Of a DNA stretch of 64,000 nucleotides, positions 27,630 to 36,526 are shown piece by piece. This DNA is from Actinoalloteichus caeruleus DSM 43889 (GTDB lineage Bacteria; Actinomycetota; Actinomycetes; Mycobacteriales; Pseudonocardiaceae). Location of the stretch: positions 1,922,001-1,986,000 of the forward strand of contig NZ_AUBJ02000001.1 of NCBI RefSeq assembly GCF_000429185.2. The letters are read 5' to 3'. The position numbers and the translations under genes are program-made. The notes below the pieces were generated by a model. It ran no database searches, was not told the origin of the DNA, and was given only the letters and a program-made list of their open reading frames with translations. Position 1 is the stretch's first letter, and every line of letters begins with the position of its first letter.

Positions 27630-28799
27630 TCAGCGCATCGTCATGGCCCGGCGGCGGAACACCACCAGGGAAACCACCAGCAGCACCGCCGCCATCCCCA
27701 ACAGCACGGCCGTCTCCACCAGCACCTCGCCCGCGCCCTGCCCGGGGCGGGCGAGGGTCAGCAGGCCGTCCATCGCCCAGGCGTGCGGGAACAGGTAGCC
27801 GACGGTGGTGAGGGTCTCCCCGGCCACCTCACGCGGCCACAGGCACCCGCCGAGCATCCCGAGCACGATCCCGACCGGCGGGCCGATCGCCGGGGCCTGG
27901 GACGGGGAGCGGACCAGGCTGCCGACCAGCATGGCGGCCCCGGTGGCCACCAGGCAGAAGGCACCCACCACCACGGCGACGCCCAGCGGGTCGCCCCAGG
28001 AGACGTCGAACATCAGGGCGCTGACGACGATGATGAGCAGGGCCTGCCCCACCGCCACCACCAGCCGGCTCAACGCCTCCCCCGCCAGCACGGTGCTCGG
28101 CCGGACGGGGGCGGCCAGTGAGCGGCGGACCATGCCCAGCCGGCGGGTCTCGACCAGCGCGGCGGCCACCGCCATCGAGTTGATGAAGGTGAACAGCACG
28201 AGGTTCGCCGGCGCGGTGTAGGCGAACCCCCTCGGGTCCGTTCCCTGGCCGGCGTCGTCGGGGGCGCGGGCCTCCACCCCGGCCAGGTCCTCCCGGGCGG
28301 CCCGCACGGACGCGGCGGCCTCCTCGGGGGTGGCCCCGGCCGCCTCGGCGGCGCGGGTGGCCTCCAGGACGGCCGAGACCCGGCCCACGGCGACGTCGAC
28401 GGCGCCACGGGCGGCCATGCCGGTGCCGTTGGTTTGGGTCATGACGAGTTCCAGCTCGGTGGAGCCCGGTGGGATGAGCAGGCCCACGGCCAGGCGTCCC
28501 TCCCGCACGCCGGCCCGCACCTCCTCCTCGGTGTCCCGGCGTTCCACGTCGAGGTTCGGGCTGGCCGCCAGCTCCTCCAGCACGGCAGCCGCGACCGGGT
28601 CGTCGTTCCCGGCGACCACCCCCACGGGCAGCCGGGTCCCCCCGTCCGACCCGCCGCCGAGGGCGAGACCGACGAAGGCGATGGTCACGAAGGGCATGAC
28701 GAGCATGAAGAACAGGCCGGTGCGGTCCCGGGCCTGGCGTCGCAGGTTCGCCGCCACCAGGGCCAGGATCGGCCGGGGTCGCCGACGGGACGGGCTCAT
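27630..28799 (-). CDS. ABC-2 type transporter permease (second)
   Basis: This 389-residue membrane protein has one N-terminal transmembrane segment (GLFFMLVMPFVTIAFVGLAL), a large extracytoplasmic loop (about residues 50-200), and a C-terminal cluster of five to six segments with ALLIIVVSALMFDVSWGDPLG. This is the ABC-2/DrrB-YhgE layout of exporters. Its ATG overlaps the stop of the upstream permease (ATGA). Both permeases share the motif SWGDPL, so they are probably paralogues forming a heterodimer. Confidence 0.85.
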   Translation of the reverse strand: MSPSRRRPRPILALVAANLRRQARDRTGLFFMLVMPFVTIAFVGLALGGGSDGGTRLPVGVVAGNDDPVAAAVLEELAASPNLDVERRDTEEEVRAGVREGRLAVGLLIPPGSTELELVMTQTNGTGMAARGAVDVAVGRVSAVLEATRAAEAAGATPEEAAASVRAAREDLAGVEARAPDDAGQGTDPRGFAYTAPANLVLFTFINSMAVAAALVETRRLGMVRRSLAAPVRPSTVLAGEALSRLVVAVGQALLIIVVSALMFDVSWGDPLGVAVVVGAFCLVATGAAMLVGSLVRSPSQAPAIGPPVGIVLGMLGGCLWPREVAGETLTTVGYLFPHAWAMDGLLTLARPGQGAGEVLVETAVLLGMAAVLLVVSLVVFRRRAMTMR

Positions 28800-29971
28800 C
28801 CGAGGAGTCCTTTCCGGAACCGGAGGGCCGCCAGGCTCCCGGCGACGACGGCGATCAGGCAGACCACACCGATCGGGCCGGCCACGGAGGCGAGGTCACC
28901 GCCGGCGGCGAGGCCGGCCAGCCCGGTCGACGTCCACCCGTTGGGGGTGAACAGGGCGAGTGCCTGGAGGAAGTCCGGCAGGGCGTGGAGGGGGACGAGG
29001 CTGCCGCCGAGGATCCCGGAGGCGAAGGCGATGCCCAGGTTGTACCCGTCGGCCTGGGCGTCGGTCCTGGCGTTGCCGGCGACGAGCATGGTGATCGCGG
29101 TGGCGGCGAGCACGTGCGCCCCGCACAGCGCCAGCACGGCCAGCGGGTCCCCCCAGCTCAACCCGAAGAACAGCACCGAGGAGGCCCAGGTGGCGCAGAC
29201 GCTGGTCATGGCGAGCAGGAAACCGACGATCCCCTTGCCGACGACCGGTGTCCACCGGGGCACCGGGGCGACCCGCAGCCGGCTGAGCGTGCCCAACTGC
29301 CGGTCGGTGAGCAGGCCGCGGGTTGAGGTCGAGACCACCAGGTAGGCGAAGAGCACCGCCATCCCCGACGCGTAGTGGACGGCGCCGTCGACCTTGCCGC
29401 CGGCCATCGGGTCGGCGTCGAGGGTGAGGGTGGGGCCGGCGGCACCGTTCTCCTCCACGAAGAGCCGCACCTCGTCGGCCGGAACACCGGCGTCCAGGGA
29501 GGCCCGCACGGCCAGGGTCCTGGCCTCGACGAGCGCGGAGATCTGGTCCACCATGCTGTTGGCGATCACCCCGGCCAGCGGGGTCGAGTCGGAGGTGAGC
29601 ACGGTGACCTCGCCGCCCTCGCCCGCTCCCACGCTGTCGCTGAAGCCCGGGGGGAAGACGATCGCCGCGCCGATCTCGCCGTCGTCGACGGCCACGCCGG
29701 CCTGGTCCTCGTCGTCGTAGTCGCGCAGCGTGAGGACGTCCCGGAGTTCGTCGGTGGCCAGCGCCTCACGCCGGACGCTGGTGGGGAACTCGCCGCCGTC
29801 GAGGTCGACGATGCCGATCGACGCGCGCAGCGGCGGGTCCTCACCTCCGAGCGCGAGACCGAACAGGGAGGCCAGGGCGACGGGGGCGACCAGGGCGAGC
29901 AGCAGGGCCGTGCCGTCGCGGAGCCGGGAGCGGAGTTCGTGGCCGCTCACCACGAGAAGTGATCTGATCAT
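28796..29971 (-). CDS. ABC-2 type transporter permease (first)
   Basis: This 391-residue protein has the same layout as its neighbour: an N-terminal segment (ALLLALVAPVALASLFGLAL), a large outer loop, and a C-terminal membrane bundle (SSVLFFGLSWGDPLAVLALCGA, DGYNLGIAFASGILGGSLVPL). It lies 7 bp after the ATPase gene and overlaps the second permease. Together with them it forms an exporter for an unknown drug, lipid or peptide. Confidence 0.85.
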   Translation of the reverse strand: MIRSLLVVSGHELRSRLRDGTALLLALVAPVALASLFGLALGGEDPPLRASIGIVDLDGGEFPTSVRREALATDELRDVLTLRDYDDEDQAGVAVDDGEIGAAIVFPPGFSDSVGAGEGGEVTVLTSDSTPLAGVIANSMVDQISALVEARTLAVRASLDAGVPADEVRLFVEENGAAGPTLTLDADPMAGGKVDGAVHYASGMAVLFAYLVVSTSTRGLLTDRQLGTLSRLRVAPVPRWTPVVGKGIVGFLLAMTSVCATWASSVLFFGLSWGDPLAVLALCGAHVLAATAITMLVAGNARTDAQADGYNLGIAFASGILGGSLVPLHALPDFLQALALFTPNGWTSTGLAGLAAGGDLASVAGPIGVVCLIAVVAGSLAALRFRKGLLG

Positions 29972-29978
29972 GTCCCGT

Positions 29979-30917
29979 TCAGTCCCGGAGGGTGCTGCCG
30001 GTCAGGTGCAGGAAGGCGGCCTCGAGGTCGGGCTCGGTGATCTCGACTCCGGTGATCGTGGCCACCCCCTCGACCGCGCCGATGAAGGTGGGCAGCAGGT
30101 GTCTGCTGCCCTCGGCGAGCAGGCGGAGGCTGGACGTCCCGGTGGGCACCGCCTCGGTGACCCCGGCGACGGCCCGGAGTTTGTCGGCGGCGGCGGTCAG
30201 GTCCCCGTCGAGCACCAGTTCGACCCGGTCGGAGGTGCCCAGCCGGGACACCAGTTCCCGTTTGGTGCCCTCGGCCACCAGCCGGCCCTTGTCGATGATG
30301 CCGACCCGCTGGCACACCCGTTCCACCTCCTCCATGTAGTGGGAGGTGTAGAGCAGGCTCATGCCCCCGGCGACCAGCTCGTCGACCCCTTCCAGGATGG
30401 CGTTGCGGCTCTGCGGGTCGACGCCGACGGTGGGCTCGTCGAGGATGAGGAGGGTGGGTTCGTGGAGCAGGGCGGCTCCGATGTTGATGCGCCGTTGCAT
30501 GCCACCCGAGTAGTCGCCGACCTTGTCGTCGGCGCGGCCGGTGAGCCCCACCAGGTCGAGGACCTCCGCGATGCGGTACTGGAGTGCCCGGCGGGCCAGG
30601 CCGTAGAGGCGTCCGAAGTAGCGGAGGTTCTCCCGCCCGGTCAGTTCCGGATAGAGGGCGATCTCCTGCGGCACGTACCCGATGCGGGCTTTGGCGGCCC
30701 TCGGGTCCTGGGCGAGGGCGTGGCCGGCGACGTGGACGCTGCCGGCGTCGGGACGCAGCAGCCCGGAGAGCATGGAGATGGTGGTGGTCTTCCCGGCTCC
30801 GTTGGGCCCGAGCAGGCCGTAGGCCTCGCCGCGGGCGATGGTGAGGCTGATCGAGTCGACGGCCAGGTGGTGGTCGAACCGCTTGGTCAGGTCCTGGCAG
30901 ACCAGGGCATCCGTCAC
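29979..30917 (-). CDS. ABC transporter ATP-binding protein (exporter)
   Basis: This 312-residue DrrA-like ATPase has Walker A GPNGAGKTTT, signature YSGGMQRR, Walker B LLILDEPTVGVDP and switch TSHYMEEVERV. The C-terminal 80 residues form the extension typical of daunorubicin-resistance-type ATPases. The GTG start at 30917 has AGGAGG upstream and overlaps the preceding small gene's stop. It energises the two ABC-2 permeases that follow. Confidence 0.93.
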   Translation of the reverse strand: MTDALVCQDLTKRFDHHLAVDSISLTIARGEAYGLLGPNGAGKTTTISMLSGLLRPDAGSVHVAGHALAQDPRAAKARIGYVPQEIALYPELTGRENLRYFGRLYGLARRALQYRIAEVLDLVGLTGRADDKVGDYSGGMQRRINIGAALLHEPTLLILDEPTVGVDPQSRNAILEGVDELVAGGMSLLYTSHYMEEVERVCQRVGIIDKGRLVAEGTKRELVSRLGTSDRVELVLDGDLTAAADKLRAVAGVTEAVPTGTSSLRLLAEGSRHLLPTFIGAVEGVATITGVEITEPDLEAAFLHLTGSTLRD

Positions 30918-31489
30918 TGGCCGGCCTCCTGCGCGCGGCCACCGATCCCGACCGGGGCGCAGGCCGGGGCGAGGTCGCCCCGGGACAACTGCCGGTCCGG
31001 GCCGTTACCGGCCTGGAGGTCGTGGGCGTCGGTGTGGGTGATCTCCTCGTCCGGCACCCTGTCGTCCACCGGGTCGCCGCCCCGCTCCTTCGAGGACGCG
31101 GGGGTGCCCGCGCCGCCCGTCACGCGTGGCCGGCTGGGCCGGTGCGCGTCGGGCCGGTGGTGGACCGGGGCGGGGTGCCGCACCCACCCGCGCGGGTGGG
31201 TGCCCCGGACCGCGTCGTCCGCGCGGTTCGGGGTCTCCCCGGTGAGGACGGCGACGGCGCGGGCGCCCGGGAAACCGGTCGGGGTGTTGAACTCGGGCGG
31301 GGTGAGGCCCCCGACCGGGTCGCCGTCGGGGTCATGGTCGCTGATCCCGCTGGCCGCTCCCTCGGGCGCGTCCGTGAGCGGGCGGGCTAACGCGGTGGGT
31401 TCGCCGCCCGGGTCGGCGGCGTCGAGCGTTCCGGGGGTGGACCCGCCCGGATCGACGAGCACGTCCTGCGGTGGTGGTGCGAGGGACAT
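30914..31489 (-). CDS. Proline-rich hydrophilic protein of unknown function, TTA-containing
   Basis: A 191-residue frame starts at ATG 31489 with AGGAG 7 bp upstream, keeps G/C at third positions throughout, and overlaps the ATPase start by 4 bp, so it is very likely a real gene. The product is soluble and low in hydrophobics, rich in P, G, D and H, with one cysteine near the C-terminus (APACAPVGIGG). Codon 34 is TTA (31388-31390), rare in such genomes and often tied to bldA-dependent expression. No family was recognised. A substrate or partner of the exporter is possible but unproven. Confidence 0.55.
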   Translation of the reverse strand: MSLAPPPQDVLVDPGGSTPGTLDAADPGGEPTALARPLTDAPEGAASGISDHDPDGDPVGGLTPPEFNTPTGFPGARAVAVLTGETPNRADDAVRGTHPRGWVRHPAPVHHRPDAHRPSRPRVTGGAGTPASSKERGGDPVDDRVPDEEITHTDAHDLQAGNGPDRQLSRGDLAPACAPVGIGGRAQEAGQ

Positions 31490-31927
31490 CACGCGGCTCC
31501 TCCTGTGGTGGTGGGAAGACCACGGCCATCGCCAGGGGACCGAAGTGGTCTGGTGCCGTGACGCGTGGTCGTGGTGTTCGCCGCCGGATCCGGCGGCGAA
31601 GGGGTTCGGGCTGGGGGGCGCGGGAGACGGGGGACCGCCCGGCCGCCCGGGAGGGGCGGTCCGGTTCCGGACCGGCCACGGCCGTTCCCTGGCCCAGGCC
31701 GGCGGGCCGCGAGCTGGAGGTCCCGGGCGTGTGCCGCCGAGCCGTGGAGTTCCCGCCGGTGGGGCACGACGCCCCCGTGCGGGAGGCCTGGCGGACCGTT
31801 CGGCCGGCGGCTCCCCGACACACCGGGCACGGTCCACCGGAGGGGTGCCAGCGTCAGGAACAGGGCCAGCGGAAACGCCGGGCCACGCCGTCGCGGGGCC
31901 CGGGCCACCGGATGGCTCCCGGAATGG
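31490..31927. other. Gene-free interval upstream of the exporter operon
   Basis: No gene is supported between the small TTA gene and the SLOG-like gene. The region probably carries the exporter operon promoter. Confidence 0.4.
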
Positions 31928-32407
31928 TCAGTCGCGGTGGGCTCCCTCGGGCCAGACGACCGTGACGGGCACCCCGCGTTCCCGGGCAGCCCGGACCACG
32001 TCGGCCGTTCCCCCGTAGCCCCGCGCCGGTTCCCCGTCCCACACGGCCACCAGTTCGTCGGCCTCCTCCACCATCCGCACCCCCGCCCGCATGTGGGACT
32101 CCGAGGTGGAACGCTGGTAACCCAGCCGCACCACGTCGGTGGCCCTGGCCAGCAGGGCGTCGTAGACGGGGCGGTGCCCGGCGGGCAGGCTGTCGCGGTA
32201 CTGGGCGGCCGGGACGACGACGACCAGTGACCCGCCGGCGTCGAGGACGGACCGGGCGAAGAGGGTGTCCGCCCCGTCGGCGACGCACGACATCCCCACC
32301 AGCAGCTCGTCGGCTCGCTTGGCGAGGGTGCGCCGCAGCTCGGTGGCCACGAGTTCCTCGGTGTCCGGGCCGAGTCCTCGGTGCCCGGTGATGGCCAAGC
32401 AGGTCAT
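31928..32407 (-). CDS. SLOG/YpsA-like Rossmann nucleotide-binding protein
   Basis: This 159-residue protein begins MTCLAITGHRGLG and has GMSCVADGADTLFARSVLDAGG and WDGEPARGYGGTADVVRAA, the glycine-rich loops of SLOG/YpsA-type proteins that bind nucleotide-derived ligands. ATG 32407 follows GGAGG. It lies 11 bp after an HTH-TPR regulator, so the two are probably co-expressed. No effector domain is fused, and the cellular role is unknown. Confidence 0.72.
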   Translation of the reverse strand: MTCLAITGHRGLGPDTEELVATELRRTLAKRADELLVGMSCVADGADTLFARSVLDAGGSLVVVVPAAQYRDSLPAGHRPVYDALLARATDVVRLGYQRSTSESHMRAGVRMVEEADELVAVWDGEPARGYGGTADVVRAARERGVPVTVVWPEGAHRD

Positions 32408-32418
32408 CGGTCCTCCCG

Positions 32419-33654
32419 TCAGTCGGTCACGGTCAGCTCCTCGTTGAGGGCCGTGGCGCCGCCACGGCGGGGCAGGGCCGTGTGGAGGGCACGGACCCGG
32501 ACCAGGATGCGTTCGCTGCCCAGGTCCCGCCCGACGCGCAGCGCTTCGGCGGCCAGCCGGTCGCTTTCCTCCCACCGGCCCGCGCTGGCCAGGGCACTGG
32601 CCTGGTCGAGCTGCGCCAGGGCCCGGGGTTTGGGTGCGGTCAGGGCGGGTGCCGCCGCTGCGAGGGCACCCATCGCGCCCCGGGTGTCCCCGAGGCGGGC
32701 CAGCGCGGTCGCCCGGTGGCGGGCCGCCCTGGCGTCGTCGAAGGCGAACACCCAGGGCCACACCGGTTCCACCCGGCCGCTGCCGGCGTCCCGTTCGGCA
32801 CGCCGCAGCGCCACCGCAGTCGCCCTGCGGTCGCCCAGGGCCGCGTGGCCGACGGCGTGCAGCGAGGAGAGCCAGGACCGGGCGACGGGTGGGGACGACG
32901 CGCCGAGCTGGGTGGTGGCGCGGTCCAACAGGGCCACCCCGTCCCGGGGCTGGCCGGTCTCCACCACGTACTGGCCGAGGGAGCCGACCATGTAGGCGAC
33001 CAGCAGCGGGTTGTCCGCCCGTTCGGCGTGCCGCACCGCCCGCGCGTAGTGCCGCCGCGCGGTGTCGACGTCTCCCCGGTCGGCGGCGAGCCAGGCGCAG
33101 AGGCCGGCGATCTCGGACAGGACGGTGTAGCCCTCGGGGGTGCGGCACCGGGTGCGGACGACCTCGCCGGCGAGGGTCAGGTGCGCCTCGGCGGCCGGGC
33201 CGAGGCTGGCCGAGGACACCGTCTGCTCCATCCGGCGGTAGTGGGCGGTGGGGCCGGCGAGGGAGGCGAGCAGGTCCCGGGCGTTCCCCCCGGCGGCGGC
33301 CCGGCGGTGCGACGCGGGTGGGGAGTGGTCCGCTTCGGGCGGGGCGGTGGTGGGGCCTGGGGATAACCGCCGTGCCCTGGCGGGCCGGGTGAACCCGAGT
33401 TCCCGGTCGGTGGCGGCCCCGAGGACGTCGCGCAGCGCGGCGCGGTAGTGGGCGGCCGGCCACCGGATCACGCCCCGCTCCCACTTGCCGATGTGGTTGG
33501 CGTTCACCGGGGTGATGTGGCGTCCCCCGCTGAGGCGGTTCACCTGGACGTTCACCGCGTCCGCGAGTTCCTGCCTCGTCATCGACTCGCCGGGCGACGA
33601 GGGCGACTGGGCGCCTTCCCGCGCGGTGCGCAGGAGGGCGTTGTCCTCCGACAC
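32419..33654 (-). CDS. HTH regulator with TPR-like C-terminus
   Basis: This 411-residue protein has an N-terminal HTH-like region (SMTRQELADAVNVQVNRLSGG, NANHIGKWERGVIRWPAAHYR) and a helical TPR-like region (AERADNPLLVAYMVGSLGQYVVETGQ, RATALARLGDTRGAMGALAAA). GTG 33654 follows GGAGGAG at 8 bp; the longer upstream frame is low complexity. Paired with the SLOG-like gene, it may sense or relay a nucleotide signal, but this is inference. Confidence 0.8.
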   Translation of the reverse strand: MSEDNALLRTAREGAQSPSSPGESMTRQELADAVNVQVNRLSGGRHITPVNANHIGKWERGVIRWPAAHYRAALRDVLGAATDRELGFTRPARARRLSPGPTTAPPEADHSPPASHRRAAAGGNARDLLASLAGPTAHYRRMEQTVSSASLGPAAEAHLTLAGEVVRTRCRTPEGYTVLSEIAGLCAWLAADRGDVDTARRHYARAVRHAERADNPLLVAYMVGSLGQYVVETGQPRDGVALLDRATTQLGASSPPVARSWLSSLHAVGHAALGDRRATAVALRRAERDAGSGRVEPVWPWVFAFDDARAARHRATALARLGDTRGAMGALAAAAPALTAPKPRALAQLDQASALASAGRWEESDRLAAEALRVGRDLGSERILVRVRALHTALPRRGGATALNEELTVTD

Positions 33655-34377
33655 TGCTGGCTCCTCCGCTGGCCGTGCGCGGGAGTGTATCGAGTGCGCG
33701 GGGTCCGATGTGAGGTGTTCGCGGTACTCGTCCCCCGACTGCCGGAACGCCGGCCCCCTCCCCCGACGCGGTCCCACGGGGGTGCGGGTGTCCCGGCCGG
33801 AAGCGGCCGGGGCGGGCGCCCGAACCGGCCGGTGCGGCGAGCACGGCCACCGCACGGGCGCTGCGCGAGGAGCGGTCCGGCCACTTCCGGGACGGGCCAG
33901 GAACGGCCAGGTCGACGGCGCGGCCGGCGCGGGACGCCGCCGGCCACCCCGGACGCCGCCGTCCGACGGGCCGCCGGGTCGCCGGGCCGCCGGGTTGGCT
34001 GGCTTCGCTGGCTCGCTGGTCAGGTGGTCCTCGGCCAGGCCCTTGACGGGCACCGGACTTCCACCTCGAAGCGAGCACGTCGAGAACGCGGCTCGTCATG
34101 CGTTGGCCGTGCCGACGGTGCGGGCTCCTCGGTTCGTCCGGACCCGGTCTCGGCTGGACTCCCGGTCGGCGAACACGCACGCGCGCCGGACGGCGCGGAC
34201 GAGGGAGCGCCCGCCGGGCGGAGGACGGCCCGGCGGAGCAGGCGGAACGCCATCGTGGCTCCCGACGATCGCCCCGACCGTCGATGTCGATCGACGCCAC
34301 CGGTGGCGTCGGCTACCGGAGAGGACACCCCGGGTGCGCGTTCCCCGCACGGGGAACCGGGGCGTCCTCGGCGGCGG
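33655..34377. other. 0.7-kb gene-free region
   Basis: Open frames on both strands are arginine- and proline-rich and lack family features or ribosome sites. Nothing else was recognised apart from the expected promoter of the HTH-TPR gene near 33660-33720. Confidence 0.45.
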
Positions 34378-35496
34378 TCAGCTCCCCGTGGCCGTCCCGG
34401 GCGCCCACCCCGGCGGCAGCGGCTCGGGCATGGGGAAGGAACCACGCACGGTGTCGAACTCGCCGGCGGCGGCCGATCGTTCGATCGCCGTCATCAACTC
34501 CAGGACGTGCAACCCCAGCTCGCCACTCGCCCGGTGCGGGGTGCCGGCCCGCAGCGAGCGGACCATGTCCACGACGCCGAGGCCCCGCCCGGCGGAGGGA
34601 ACCGGGGGCGCGGCCACCCGCCACTCCTCGTCGCCCCGGTCCCGGATCCGCACCTCACCGGCGAAGTGGTTGGGGTCGGGCAGGGCCAGGGTGGCCTCGG
34701 TCCCGGTGACCTCCACGAACCCGTGCCGGCGCAGCGGGGAGTCGAAGCTGAACAGCAGCGTCGCCGCCGGTCCTCCCGCGTACTCGACCAACGCGGAGAC
34801 GTGCGTGGGCACCTCCACGCGGAACTCGGTGCCCGCCCGGTCACCGGCGACGATCCGCCGCGTCGTCAGCGCCTGCCGGCCCACCGCTCCCACCCGGTGC
34901 GCGGGCCCGAACAGCGACGCCAGGACCGTCAGGTAGTAGGGGCCGAGGTCGAACAGCGGGCCGGCGCCCCGCTGGAAGAGGAACGCCGGGTTGGGGTGCC
35001 ACCGGTCCGGGCCCGGTTCCTGCACCAGCGCGAGCGCCGTCAGCGGGGTGCCGATGGCCCCGGCGTCGATGAGCCGCCGAGCCGCCTGGAAACCCGTGCC
35101 GAGCACGGTGTCCGGGGCGCACCCCAGTCGGCGGCCGACCCGGCCGGCCTGGGCGACCAGGGCCCGGCCGTCCTCCAGGTCCAGGGTCAGCGGCTTCTCG
35201 TTCCACACGTGCAGCCCGGCCTCCAACGCCGCCGAGGCCACCTCGACGTGGGCGGCGGGAACGGTCAGGTTCACCACCAGCTCCACCCCGGGGTGTTCCA
35301 GGGCCTGCCCGAACGTCCCCGAGGCCGGCACCCCGTACCGGGCGGCCTGGGCGGCGGCGCGGTCGACGTCGAGGTCGGCGCAGAACAGCACCGAGACCTC
35401 CGGGAACGAGGTCAGGTTCGTCAGGTACTGGTCGCTGATCGACCCGCAGCCCACGACGGCGACACCGAGCGGCGCCACCGGGTCCGGGGCCGTCAC
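34378..35496 (-). CDS. Gfo/Idh/MocA family oxidoreductase
   Basis: This 372-residue sugar dehydrogenase-type protein has an N-terminal Rossmann motif (LGVAVVGCGSISDQYLTNL), the EKP motif (LHVWNEKPLTLDLEDG) and the C-terminal domain with FQRGAGPLFDLGPYYLTVLASLFG. The GTG at 35496 overlaps the stop of the TIM-barrel gene by 4 bp. Family members oxidise or reduce sugars or their 3-keto forms with NAD(P). It is the last gene of a sugar-type operon with ThuA, a second Gfo/Idh protein and an isomerase. Confidence 0.88.
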   Translation of the reverse strand: MTAPDPVAPLGVAVVGCGSISDQYLTNLTSFPEVSVLFCADLDVDRAAAQAARYGVPASGTFGQALEHPGVELVVNLTVPAAHVEVASAALEAGLHVWNEKPLTLDLEDGRALVAQAGRVGRRLGCAPDTVLGTGFQAARRLIDAGAIGTPLTALALVQEPGPDRWHPNPAFLFQRGAGPLFDLGPYYLTVLASLFGPAHRVGAVGRQALTTRRIVAGDRAGTEFRVEVPTHVSALVEYAGGPAATLLFSFDSPLRRHGFVEVTGTEATLALPDPNHFAGEVRIRDRGDEEWRVAAPPVPSAGRGLGVVDMVRSLRAGTPHRASGELGLHVLELMTAIERSAAAGEFDTVRGSFPMPEPLPPGWAPGTATGS

Positions 35497-36281
35497 CGGT
35501 CGCTCCCGCCGCCGGCCGGGTGGGCGAACCCGTTGTCCCGCAGCCAGTCGAGGCTGTCCCCGACCGCCGCGAGGACGTCGGTGGCGCAGTCGTCGAGTTC
35601 GACGACCCGCCACTCCACCGCCGGGTTCGCCGTGAGGACCTCCGCGACGGGCATGCGTCCCGCGCCGACGGCGGTCATCGGGTCGGTCCTGGTCACCGGC
35701 CCGTCCTTGACGTGCAGGTACCGGACCCGGTCCCCCAGCCGTCGGAGCAGGGCGGGCACGTCCTGCCCGGCCACCGCCGCCCAGTAGGTGTCCACTTCCA
35801 ACACCACCTCGGGGGCGAGGGCGTCGGCGAGCACCACCAGCGCGGGGGTGCCGTCCACGTCGGTGAACTCGAACTCGTGGTTGTGGTAGCCGAGCCGCAG
35901 ACCCGCGTCGGCCGCCCGGGACGCCACCGCGTTCAGCTCGGCGGCCAGCGCCGTGACCGCGTCCCGGTCGCCGAACCGCTCCGGCGGCGCGACCGGCACG
36001 ATGACCGTGTCGGCGCCGACCGTCCGGGCCCCGTCGAACAGGGCGTCCACGTCCTCCGACAGGACGGGGGCGTGGACGGCGCAGACGGCCAGGCCGGCCG
36101 CGTCGAGATCGTCACGCAGCCCGGGGGCGTCGGTGAGCACGTCGAACGGTTCCACCGCGCCGTAACCGAACCCGGCGAGGGCGGCCAGCACGCCGACGCG
36201 GTCAGCGGCCAGCTGCTCCCGCACCGTGTAGAGCTGCACCGCTGGGGGTGTCGAGAGGATCGGACTGGTCGGATCGGACAT
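35493..36281 (-). CDS. Sugar phosphate isomerase/epimerase family (AP endonuclease 2 fold)
   Basis: This 262-residue TIM-barrel protein has the metal-site residues spread as in xylose-isomerase-like proteins: YGAVEPFD, RLGYHNHEFEF, VLEVDTYWAAVAG, RYLHVKDG and the final VELDD. ATG 36281 has GGAGG 5 bp upstream; a GTG at 36287 lies within that ribosome site. With two Gfo/Idh dehydrogenases and ThuA it probably acts on a 3-oxo-sugar or an inositol-type substrate. Confidence 0.87.
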   Translation of the reverse strand: MSDPTSPILSTPPAVQLYTVREQLAADRVGVLAALAGFGYGAVEPFDVLTDAPGLRDDLDAAGLAVCAVHAPVLSEDVDALFDGARTVGADTVIVPVAPPERFGDRDAVTALAAELNAVASRAADAGLRLGYHNHEFEFTDVDGTPALVVLADALAPEVVLEVDTYWAAVAGQDVPALLRRLGDRVRYLHVKDGPVTRTDPMTAVGAGRMPVAEVLTANPAVEWRVVELDDCATDVLAAVGDSLDWLRDNGFAHPAGGGSDR

Positions 36282-36526
36282 CTGCACCTCCTGTCAGGAC
36301 ACCGGAGCCGGCCGCGCTGGGCGTCCGGAACCGACAACCGGGTGGGGGCCGGCGTGCGGCCGGGGCGCCCCACGGGACATGGCTCGGGCGTGCGGTGGGA
36401 TGGGCCGCCCCAGGGCGGGGGCCAGGGCCACCCGGTCTGGCCCGCCTTCCCATCCGGGGGTGCGGGGCGGTGGGCCGCCTCGGGCCCCGCCGCGAGGCGG
36501 GAGTGGTGCGGGACGACCGGAAACCG

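Noticed and set aside
30914-31489. RiPP precursor peptide ahead of an ABC exporter
   Set aside because: The protein is 191 residues, has no leader/core-like boundary, and no maturation enzyme is nearby; kept only as an unknown protein.
31928-33654. Anti-phage defence system based on the SLOG-like protein
   Set aside because: No TIR, nuclease, NADase or cyclase partner is present; SLOG folds occur in many non-defence proteins.
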